A DNA stretch of 64,000 bases from Coccinella septempunctata (Eukaryota > Arthropoda > Insecta > Coleoptera > Coccinellidae): positions 8,556,001-8,620,000 of the forward strand of contig NC_058193.1 in assembly GCF_907165205.1 (NCBI RefSeq). Direction: 5' to 3'. The translations under genes were made by a program, and so were the position numbers. The notes under the pieces were generated by a model. The model did not search any database. It worked only from the letters and a program-made list of their open reading frames with translations, and was not told where the DNA came from. How positions within the stretch are numbered: position 1 is the stretch's first letter; every line of letters begins with the position of its first letter. Below, piece by piece: positions 55,590 through 64,000 of this stretch.

Positions 55590-56512
55590 TGATGAATAAT
55601 CAAGAAATCAATTTCTTGATGGTAGAAGTGAACCAAGGCTTGTAATTTTTCCTACACCGTATAAACCTCACCGGAGCCAACTCATCGTAAAGACCAATCA
55701 TCAACCGCGTAAAACATGCAACCTTGTCCTCAACATCAGAAATGTATAACACATCATCAAAAGGAGTAAGTGACAAATATTCCGTGAGAGTTTCATATTC
55801 TAAAGTACGTAAACATCTTGATTTGAACAACCACACTACCCCTCACATCCGCAGCTTCGGCATAGACGAGAAAGTGATCCGATATGAAATCCATGTTTAA
55901 TGAATTGAACCGATATTTACTCTCACTATCCTTCGGAATCAAGATGACATCCAAAAGGGTGGAAGATGTTCTCGTCACACGAGTTGGACGATCTACAATT
56001 TGCTCCAACTCAAAAAGTGAAAAGGCCTTCCGAAATCGCCGCGTCTTATAATCGTCTGGACTTGGGAAATCAATATTTACATCACCACCACAAATGAGCT
56101 CATCGCATTCCCCAATAAAAGATGCCAAGGCCTCCTCAAATGAATCCAAAAATTCCGGAAAATTCTCACTCGGAGGTCTATAAAAAGCTCCAATAATATA
56201 CACCTTTCTGTCGAATTTAAATTTAATCCAAATCTGTTCTAAATGCGCAGACGTATCACCCAGTATAATCTCAAAGCGTAACCTATCCGATAAATAAAAC
56301 AGGACACCGCCCCCAATAGATCCGCGATCCACCCTGACGCAATTATAGCCATCAATATCAATTAACGAAGTGGGGATGTGACCACCCAACCACGTCTCCG
56401 AGATACCAACAATATCGAAATTATTTTGCTGTAACACATGCTTGAAATCCGCCAAGTGCGGAATCAACGATTTTATACTGAAAAATGAAAAAGAGAACTT
56501 ACCCATCCTCAC
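55590..56512 (-). pseudogene. LINE endonuclease
   Basis: APE-type endonuclease motifs: DIVGISETWLGGHIP, GGGVLFYLSD, VYIIGAFYRPPSEN, LICGGDVNIDF, RPTRVTRTSSTLLDVIL and ISDHFLV, with a frameshift near 55820 into the linker. The catalytic His of SDH is kept. GDVN stands where GDFN is usual. Confidence 0.85.
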
Positions 56513-56669
56513 TTATGTGTGCACATTCCTTACAAGAAAACATCCTGTCTGAATCAAGTTACATCCCACTCAACAGCCACTGACGCAAGTAGGTATGAAA
56601 ATAAACAATTAACGAAAAAAAATATGACAATACTGAAGAAAAATCCGCAAATACAAACATTGTCACCCC

Positions 56670-57320
56670 CTAAGTTTTATTTAAAAATTTATCAATATCT
56701 GAAGTTGAACTAATCATGTGTCTTCTCCCGGACACTTCAATAAATACTTTCCCCATATTCGACCAAACTTTCTTCATACCCATCTTCTTCTTTGCTTCGA
56801 GTAACAACTTATAGTTATCCTTTGTTAATTCTTCTGCCAACACAAGATGAGTTCCCTTCAATTGTTTTTTGTTATAATAAAGATCATTTCTGGAGTTCAA
56901 AGAATTGAACCGAATCAAAATGGGTCTCTTTTTATTATTTTTACTTTTTGGGCCCACCCTGTAGCATTCTTCTATTTGAATATCTTGTAATCCAAACTTT
57001 TGCTGAAAGAGTTCTTTCACTTTATTTTTCAAATTTTCGCCATCAATTTCTTTCATTCCATAAAGTCTCAATTGCTTCAATTTATTCTCCAGTTCCAATT
57101 TCTCAATTCGATTTTTCAGAACATTCATCTGCGTTATTTGTTCGTCATATTGTTCCTGTAAAGATGTTAATTTCTTATCTGTTTCATCCAGCCGCTTGTT
57201 AATCATATCTTCAACGACATCTGCCATTCTAATAGACAACAAAGATATAAACTCCTTATTGGATAAGCATTCCATTATGCATTGCTTGATTTCCTCTTTT
57301 TGATTTGTTGTAATCGGCAT
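56670..57320 (-). CDS. LINE ORF1, coiled coil plus RRM-like domain
   Basis: 216 codons, uninterrupted, starting MPITTNQKEEIKQCIMECL. Residues ~40-85 form a coiled coil (MINKRLDETDKKLTSLQEQ, KNRIEKLELENKLKQL). Residues ~85-145 look like an RRM-type domain (LRLYGMKEIDGENLKNKV, IEECYRVGPKSKN, KRPILIRFNSLNSRNDLYY), followed by a C-terminal domain (VWSNMGKVFIEVSG). The layout resembles L1-type ORF1 (trimeric RNA chaperone) rather than the zinc-finger ORF1s elsewhere in this window. No CCHC knuckle is present. It is the only LINE ORF1 here that is open from end to end. Confidence 0.75.
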   Translation of the reverse strand: MPITTNQKEEIKQCIMECLSNKEFISLLSIRMADVVEDMINKRLDETDKKLTSLQEQYDEQITQMNVLKNRIEKLELENKLKQLRLYGMKEIDGENLKNKVKELFQQKFGLQDIQIEECYRVGPKSKNNKKRPILIRFNSLNSRNDLYYNKKQLKGTHLVLAEELTKDNYKLLLEAKKKMGMKKVWSNMGKVFIEVSGRRHMISSTSDIDKFLNKT

Positions 57321-57486
57321 ATTTTCAGCTTTAATAATGTTGCTTCAACTGAATCTTCACACTAATCTGTAGACAATTTAACGACGAATCGAATGGTATA
57401 TTTTACTAGTCGAAATGGCTTTTATTTTACCTCAGGAATAATTAATTCAGGAGTGAAAATTTATACGCCTATTCGATGCGAGACAT

Positions 57487-59164
57487 GTGGGTTGGAGGAT
57501 CACAATTGAAGAAATAAAATCAGCTATCAGAGGACTGCACAACTGGAAAGCACCTGGGCCTGATGGATTACAGAACTTCTGGATCAAGAAACTTTGGATC
57601 ATCCATGACAAATTGACCTCCTCAATAAATGATGTCATTGAAAATCCTGAAAGAATGCCAGTATTCCTTACACATGGCACAACATACTTGTTACCTAAAG
57701 ACCAAAGGAACACAGAAGACCCATCCAAGTACCGACCAATCACATGTCTTCCAACGATGTACAAATTAATCACATCGTGCATTTCAAACCGAATTCACAA
57801 CCATTGCGAAAGGAATAACATCATCGCCATGCAACAGAAAGGATGCACCAAAGACAGCCGAGGGTGCAAAGAACAACTAATAATAGATTCAGTTATCTGC
57901 AATCAAGCGTTCTCCAAGCGGGGGAATCTTTACGCTGCGTACATAGACTACAAAAAAGCATTCGATTCTATACCTCACGAATGGCTCTTGACGATCTTGA
58001 AGATTTACAAGGTGGATCCCAATATTGTAAAGTTCCTGAAAAACGCCATGTCAACCTGGCGTAATAGTCTTCAAATGAAAGCAGCAGATTGCTCCATTAC
58101 AACAGGACCTATTCCAATAAGACGCGGAATTTTCCAAGGAGACTCGCTGAGCCCTCTGCGGTTCTGCATGGCCCTGAATCCCTTGTTTCATAGATTGAAT
58201 TCTACGGACTACGGATTTTCCATCAAGAGCGGCAGTAGAATTATGATGAAACTGAATCATCTCCTTTACATGGACGACTTGAAACTCTTCGCATCTACCA
58301 AAAAACAAATGCAATTGATGCTTAAAATGGTGGAAGGATTCTCGGAAGACATCAAAATGAAGTTTGGACTAGAAAAATGTCGACTGCTAAACATAACGAG
58401 AGGAAAAATAGAAGATGGTACGTTCAAACTCAGGGAAGGTGCAGAAATTGAAGCATTAAAGGAAGGAGACACATACAAGTATCTAGGCATAAAACCGTCC
58501 AGAAATCAATCAGACCCAGATGAAGAAACAATTAACGGAGGAGTTCACCCAAAGATTGAGGAGGATGATGAGAACTGGTCTTAAGCAAGAATCTGATAAA
58601 AGCGATTAACACCTACGCTTGCTCGGCGCTGAGTTATTCATTTGGTATTATCTCTTGGACGACCACCGATTTAGCAGCTTTACAGAGAAAAATAAGGACG
58701 ATGCTGACTAAACACAATGAACATCACCCCAAAAGCTCAATAGAACGGACAGAGCTGCCACGACATCTTGGGGGTAGAGAAATTGTTGATTTGTCCAACC
58801 GTATGTCCCAGGAAATTGAAGGACTTCGAAAATATTTCTTGAGCAAGGCAGCTTTGTCAGAACTCCATCGAGTAGTTTGTGTTGCTGATAGTTCTACACC
58901 ATTAAAGCTACAACAGGATCACTTGGAAACCGTCGAACACTCTGCAGAAAGTAAAATGCTGGCAAACCTTTGCATGGGAGGCACCAGAACGAGGTCAACC
59001 ATGATTACGTCGACAAATCTACGTCGAACTACTGGTTGACTTCCGGAAGGTTGTTTCCTGAGACAGAGGGCTTCATGCTCGCCATCCAGGATCAGGTGAT
59101 TCCAACAAGAAATTACATGAAGTACATCGCCAAGGATGCTTGGCGATGTATATACTTTCTTTAG
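57487..59164 (+). pseudogene. R4/Dong-like LINE reverse transcriptase
   Basis: The open frame to 58584 reads GWRITIEEIKSAIRGLHNWK, APGPDGLQNFWIKKL, KYRPITCLPTMYKLITS, MQQKGCTKDSRGCKEQLIID, AAYIDYKKAFDSIPHEWL, GIFQGDSLSPL and LLYMDDLKLF (catalytic YMDD). It then shifts frame: LTKHNEHHPKSSIERTELPR and AIQDQVIPTRNYMKYIAKD. The wording is that of the R4/Dong clade, some of whose members are target-specific and use a restriction-like nuclease. The 3' end, with the nuclease, is absent after 59150. It continues the segment at 53146-53466. Confidence 0.88.
59123..59150. repeat. perfect 12-bp arm hairpin
   Basis: TACATCGCCAAG, loop GATG, then CTTGGCGATGTA. It lies exactly where the R4-like coding match ends, so it may record a template switch or fold-back at truncation. 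Confidence 0.85.
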
Positions 59165-59170
59165 TATAAT

Positions 59171-60616
59171 GTTGCAGTAACAATACAGCTGAGCGTATAA
59201 ATTCGTATTTCATTTGTATTTTTATTTTCCATAATTCTGCATGCCATTCTAGCTACCATGATACATCATTGAATGAGAAATGAAAAAAACTGTAAGTTGA
59301 AGCACAACAAACATTGGGGTGCCATTTGAAAAACAAAAGTTAGGGGTGGTTTCTCGGGGGTTGTTTGTCAGGGGGTGGATTTTGCTATGCTGCATGAAAG
59401 AGCGTATGGTCTCCTACGACAAGTATTTTTTTCAATTTTTTTTTCCGCAGGTAACTGAGATATTTGCTCTGGGACACCCGGTATATTAGTGAGAATGCTT
59501 GAATTTGCAGACACCACATGAATGAGGATCTTTTTATACCTAGTCATCTCCTTGTTGGTTTACGATACACCAAGAAAAACATTCGAATGAACGGAATTCA
59601 AATCTCTACATTTCTACAAAAAATGCGCGAATGCCATGGGGAAGCCCTGGGGACATGTTCTCACATAACAAGCGTACTCTGGTTTCTTGGATACGCACGA
59701 CATAATATATGCGAAATATTAAGTACCCCTCTACTCAACTCTTGAATTCTATCTTGAATGCAGGAGTGATTATTCCATGACTTATTTTAGTAACTGTCCT
59801 AGATTATATAGTGGTGTAACAAATATGAAGCTGAAATCTTCAGCATTTTAACTGTTAAATCTTTCAATTGTTGATCAGTCGTATTAATAACCCTATTTTA
59901 AAATTGGAATTATAGATTTCATATTTGTGCTAATACATTTTTATGTAAATTGTTCATAATCATTATTTCAAGTAATGGTGTATATTGAACTGAAACCTGA
60001 ATTATTTGGCAACAATCTTTTAATTATTTATACACGAGTGAAATTTTTCACATACTTTTATGGTATAATATTTGAAAAAATATGCATCCTTAGGGTGCTC
60101 ACAGATACAACAACCTGGAATGATAATAATGTTTTTCTATATAAACAGATTTTGAGATAGCGAAATGAGAAGATTAGTGATTAAACTGAATGAAAACCTT
60201 TCCTTGACAGCAATCTCAACTACAGATAAGTTTTAAAGAAAAATTGTATGAAATCCGAATTTAAACCTGAATAATTTTGCAACTGTTCTTTGTACATTAA
60301 TGAAACTCCCCATTGAGGTGGACATACATCATGGTATCATATTTTGAAAAACTCAGGGTGGTCCCAAAGTCACTAACAAAGTTACATTCAGTTACTTATA
60401 CAGCTTCATGGAACAGCCTGTATAACGAAACTTAACTTGGTGGGTGGTGTTTGGATATCTGTGATATCTTCTGAAAATTAGAAGAATTATCATCAAAATT
60501 TGAAGATTCATTTTTCCGTAGCTGCAATTTTGGAACGCCCTTTAGAACAAACCGGATGTAAGACCTTCGTGAAAATCTGATATATTGTTCTTAAGGTTGA
60601 TATAAATATAATATGT
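59171..60616. other. non-coding, diverged repeats
   Basis: No gene is seen. Around 59985 and 60260 two diverged direct copies share ACCTGAATTATTTGGCAAC/ACCTGAATAATTTTGCAAC and a later TATGGTAT/CATGGTAT box. A GGGACACCCGGTATA box (59467-59481) resembles one end of a mariner-like MITE without its partner. Confidence 0.4.
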
Positions 60617-61056
60617 AGAAATGGGAAAAATTCACTGGACCCGCTTTTCCTAAGTAAGTGTGCGGGGTCCTTTCTATTTCTTTCTGACAGCCTATTCATT
60701 CATATATTTTACGATCGAGAGTATGTTCTTTTTTTTTATTTTGAAAATTCAAAAAGTAAAAGAAAATTTATTTCCCAATGCACCCCTTCCATCCATTTTC
60801 TTGGATGGCCATTTTAAGTTTTGGGAAATAAGCGGAACATGCGCTCCATCGTAAAAAGAATATCGATTCATTTTCATCGTTGGAGGTGGTTCTTCTGAGT
60901 ACATTCTGATACATTCCTTTACCCACCAATTTTCCTGGGCGGCCATTTTAAACTTGAAAAATGAGCAATATGCTCAACATCGCAGACTGAATAATTCATT
61001 TTGATCCTTGGAGCTCTGGTAAGAAAAAAAATATGTTAGGGATGTTTTAGTTTTCC
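60617..61056 (+). repeat. tandem repeat block, same family as 48181-48530
   Basis: Successive units share GGCCATTTTAA, CTTGAAAAATGAG/GGGAAATAAGCGG, ATGCGCTCCATCG and TTCATTTT.ATC. boxes at roughly 120-150 bp spacing. The block is interrupted by a CR1-type LINE tail (61060-61909) and continues at 61910. Non-coding. Confidence 0.7.
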
Positions 61057-61059
61057 CTC

Positions 61060-61909
61060 TATGTATTTTATTATTATTATTATTATTAAAAAAAGAAAAG
61101 AGAGGAGGTTTACACCTATAAACTCTCATGAAATACAATAAAAAGAAAAAGAAATATATCAAATGCACGCAATAAGCTCTGAAGTCACAAAAAAAAAACA
61201 AAATTAGTAGCTAAGTGCATCCAAACGATTCTTGAAGGCATTCAGACTAGGAGCGCAAGCAATGTAGCCCGGTAGGGAGTTCCACCTGTCGAATATCCTG
61301 TTGGTGAATCGTGTGATACTTTTCGTGATAAAGTTTCAGCTGATGACCTCTAAGGTTGTTGGTATTAAGAGTATAAAGGTGCTGGAGGTCACAACCGAAC
61401 AATCCATTCAGCGCTCTATATGTAATTATCAGGTCGCCACGCTCGCGACGTTCCATAAAGGTACGGAGACCGAAGAGGCGTAATCTTTCCTGATAAGAAG
61501 GCCGAACAACACCAAACGGCACTCGCGTTGCACTACGCTGAACTCTTTCGAGACGTTCACGATCACGCACTAATGTGGGCGCCCAGACAGGACCGGCGTA
61601 CTCCAGGATAGGTCGCACATAGTTGTTGTATAGTATCTTTGCCGAACCTACCGAACACCGAGGAAATGCCTTCCGGATCAAGTATAGCACTCTCCTAGCC
61701 CTCGCGACAACCCCATCTATGTGAGCAGACCAAGATAAATCCGACGACACAATCACTCCGAGGTCGCTGTGCCGCTCGACAGCTTGAAGAGGAACATCAT
61801 CGATGTAATAGCATCGGCGTGGATTGTTTCTTCCCAAATAAAGCACCTTGCACTTCCCAACATTCAGGGGAAGAAGCCACTCACGACACCACTCAGCTAT
61901 ACGATTCAT
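61060..61909 (-). pseudogene. 5'-truncated CR1-like LINE tail
   Basis: 220 codons from 61909: WCREWLLPLNVGKCKVLYLG, HSDLGVIVSSDLSWSAHID, VRPILEYAGPVWAP, GDLIITYRALNGLFG, NTNNLRGHQLKLYHEK. It then shifts frame near 61330 into the usual CR1 end (FDRWNSLPGYIA, LNAFKNRLDAL). It is the same family group as 50216-53004 but clearly diverged. The 3' end has an (ATT)n run at about 61068-61086. It is inserted in the tandem repeat block. Confidence 0.9.
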
Positions 61910-62305
61910 TAGCCATCAATTTCCTTGGACGGATTTTTTGAACCGATTTATCTTCTGGAGAAGGAATCCTTAAAACATTCTGAATAGAAAACAAATCGGT
62001 TCATTTGATCGATGGCGGTGGCGTTCGAGGGCTGTCAGAATGAAACAAAAATTTTTTAAATACATCCTGATACATTCCTCTAAGCATCAATTTTTTTGGT
62101 CGGCCATTCTGAACTTGAAAAATGAGGAATATGCGCTTCATCGTAGACTGAATAGTTCATTTTGATCCCCGGAGCTGTAGTATGAAGGAAAGATTTTGTT
62201 AGGGATATTTTAGTCATCCTTATGGAGAAGGAATCCTTGAAACATTCTGAATAGAAAAAAATCGGTTAATTAGATCGTTGGAGGTGTCGTTCTAGGGCTA
62301 CATTA
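61910..62305 (+). repeat. tandem repeat block, continued
   Basis: At least two more units with TTGGTCGGCCATTCTGAACT, ATGCGCTTCATCG and GGAGAAGGAATCCTT boxes; the last recurs at 61957 and 62225. Non-coding. Confidence 0.65.
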
Positions 62306-63397
62306 AGTAAAATCCCAAAACGGGAACGAATTATTCTCCTTGGAGACTTCAACGATAGAGTGGGCAGAGGTCAAGACTGAGAACTATGGCCGGAAATAAT
62401 AGGGAAACACGGCACAGACAGCATCAATTCGAATGGAGAACGTCTGCTGGCTCTTTGTGCAGAACACAATCTGTGTATAACGAACACCTATTTTATTACG
62501 AGACCCAATTCAAGGGGGACCTGGCGCCACCCGCGCTCAGGGCATTGGCATACCCTCGACTATGTGATCGTGAGAAGGAAAGATCTGAAAGAGGTGTTGG
62601 TCACTAAACCCAGAGCAGATCTGGAGTGCTGGACTGATCATAGGCTGGTAATCTCGAGAATGAAAATCTCAATGCGCCCAAAATACCAACGCAAGCCGAA
62701 GTATCTAAGAGAGCGCCTTCAAATATCCAAACTACAAAACCCTTCTACAAAGGACAGATTCACAGCTGCCGTCAAAGATAGCCTAACACCACCGGATTAT
62801 AACGACGACATTGAGACTCATTGGCTCCGTTTCAAGTCATCCCTTACAAATACAGCGAAAGAAATACTGGGCACAGAACGCTTCCGAAAATCCCCAGACT
62901 GGTTTGCCGACAGCGAAACTCATATCGCACCCCTTTTGGACGCAAAACACAAAGCGATGAAAACCGCAATTAACAAGCCTGGCGATGTTGCAGCCCAAAT
63001 AGGTTTCATAAACATAAAACGCGAGGTCCGTCAAGAAATAAGAAAAATCAAGGACAGCTGGTGGAAAGAAAAAGCTAGGGAAATACAAGCTTACGCCGAT
63101 AACCATGACTACAGGCGTTTTTTCGAAGCTATTAAAACTGTTTACGGTCCAAGCAGAAAAGCTAGCTTTCCTATAAGAGATGCTCATGGAGCTATTCTAA
63201 CTGATTAGAGAAAAATTCTCGAAAGATGGAAGGAGCATTACTCACAGGTCTTGAATCAAAATAACGACTCGGATTTATCCATTTTAGACCTGCTCCCCGC
63301 GTATAGTCCGATGACATCGCTTGATGACGAAATTTCAATGTCGGAAATCATAAGCGCGATTAAAAATATGAAAAATGATAAGTCACCTGGTCTAGAC
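62306..63397 (+). pseudogene. RTE-like LINE endonuclease end and linker
   Basis: One frame from about 62306 reads IILLGDFNDRVGRGQD, a TGA, then GKHGTDSINSNGERLLALCA, CITNTYFITRPNSRGTWRHP and LDYVIVRRKDLKEV. CWTDHRLVIS carries the catalytic Asp-His. The linker runs on to a TAG at 63206-63208 and continues in the same frame (KILERWKEHYSQVL, SEIISAIKNMKNDKSPGLDG). Usual RTE-type features are the GDFN.RVG start and absence of RNase H. There is no clear ORF1 before it; the copy starts inside the endonuclease. Confidence 0.8.
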
Positions 63398-64000
63398 GGC
63401 GGAGATATTCAAAGCCTTGGATGAGGACATTGTCAATAGTCTCCTAATACTATTCCGCAAGATCTGGGAACAGGGAGATGTGCCACAAGACTTCAGAGAC
63501 GCTTTAGTTATCAACCTCTATAAGAACAAAGGCGATACGTCGAATTGCAACAATTACAGGGGCATATCGTTGCTTAATGTGGCCGGTAAAATTCTCTCGA
63601 AGATTATGGCTAATCGTCTGGTTCCACTCTTAGAGAAGCTTTTACCTGAATCCCAGTGCGGCTTTCGACCAAATCGAGGTACGGTGGACCTAATTTTTAC
63701 ACTACGACAGCTACAAGAAAAGGCGCGTGAACAACAATCAAGGATTTATACAGCCTTCATCGATTTAAGCAAGGCATTCGACTCGGTGAATCGGAGAGCG
63801 CTATGGAAAATCATGGCACGTCTAGGAGTACCCGAAAAATTCCTAGCAGTGTGTAAAAGCCTTCATACCAACAACACCGCTAGAATACAGCATAATGGCT
63901 CTACAACCGACCATTTCTCAACCAACTCTGGAATAAAACAAGGCTGCGTATTAGCGCCTTTACTGTTCAATATTTTCGCCATAGCTGTATCGATAATTGC
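63398..64000 (+). pseudogene. RTE-like LINE reverse transcriptase, cut by window edge
   Basis: After a frameshift at about 63398 the frame reads EIFKALDEDIVNSLLILFRK, DFRDALVINLYKNKGD, NYRGISLLNVAGKILSKIM, ESQCGFRPNRGTVDLIF, YTAFIDLSKAFDSVNR and SGIKQGCVLAPLLFNIFAI. Those are RT fingers and the start of the palm. It is open to the right edge. The catalytic YADD would lie outside. NYRGISLL and GCVLAPLLF are RTE-style rather than Jockey-style wording. Confidence 0.85.

Larger units (their letters stand above)
53467..57473 (-). mobile_element. LINE inserted in the R4/Dong-like element
   Basis: A minus-strand LINE with ORF1 (56670-57320), endonuclease (55793-56512), RT and C-terminus (53703-54714), and an (ATT)n tail at 53467-53490. 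It separates the two halves of the R4-like coding sequence. Flanks (GATGCAGCATGAGATG on the left, GATGCGAGACATGTG on the right) look like a diverged target duplication. It holds a mariner-like MITE at 54759-55444. Confidence 0.8.

Noticed and set aside
1..64000. A CRISPR array, operon or prokaryotic defence system
   Set aside because: No regularly spaced direct repeats with unique spacers and no bacterial-type gene clusters; all signals are eukaryotic mobile elements.

Overview
This window looks like a piece of an AT-rich insect genome, possibly from a beetle, although nothing here fixes the species. The clues are Copia-type retrotransposons primed by half of initiator tRNA-Met, as in Drosophila copia, and a mixture of non-LTR clades (Jockey, I, CR1, R4/Dong, RTE-like), Penelope-like elements, BEL/Pao, Polinton and short TIR elements that is typical of arthropods. 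I see no rRNA, tRNA or CRISPR and no bacterial-type operon. The only sequence that reads as an ordinary host gene is one short lysine-rich reading frame at 32.58-33.04 kb. Nearly everything else is mobile DNA in various stages of decay.

Layout. 0-4.5 kb: an inverted pair of diverged tandem repeats around a LINE tail, then two LINE fragments (Jockey-like; I-like with RNase H and a (TAA)n tail) separated by a small TIR element. 4.9-8.0 kb: a minus-strand Jockey-like LINE. 8.2-10.0 kb: a Penelope-like element with inverted pseudo-LTR arms and hammerhead-like motifs. 10.1-13.6 kb: a minus-strand LINE with a zinc-finger ORF1. 13.9-15.0 kb: an hAT-like element with an 8-bp target duplication.

15.3-30.1 kb is a nest. 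Copia A (+) is split by Copia B (-, 16122-29490). Copia B is itself split by a Penelope-like element (15-bp TSD), by an hAT-like element (8-bp TSD) and by a Harbinger-like MITE (TTA). The hAT-like element carries Copia C (+, identical 171-bp LTRs, 5-bp TSD), and Copia C carries a 1.77-kb TIR element in its protease. In several of these cases, deleting the insert plus one TSD copy puts the host reading frame back in register, so the order of events can be read directly.

30.5-31.6 kb: Polinton/Maverick remnants. 32.6-33.0 kb: the possible host gene. 34.6-38.0 kb: a decayed BEL/Pao element whose gag is interrupted by a Harbinger-like element that carries a mariner-like MITE. 38.4-42.2 kb: a LINE split by an hAT element. 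42.6-43.4 kb: DNA dense in TGACGT. 44.4-45.6 kb: a TA-flanked TIR element. 45.6-48.0 kb: a LINE with a nearly open RT. 49.2-53.1 kb: a near-complete CR1-like LINE. 53.1-59.2 kb: an R4/Dong-like LINE split by another LINE, which itself holds a mariner-like MITE. 59.2-62.3 kb: diverged repeats with a CR1 tail. 62.3-64.0 kb: an RTE-like LINE that runs off the right edge.
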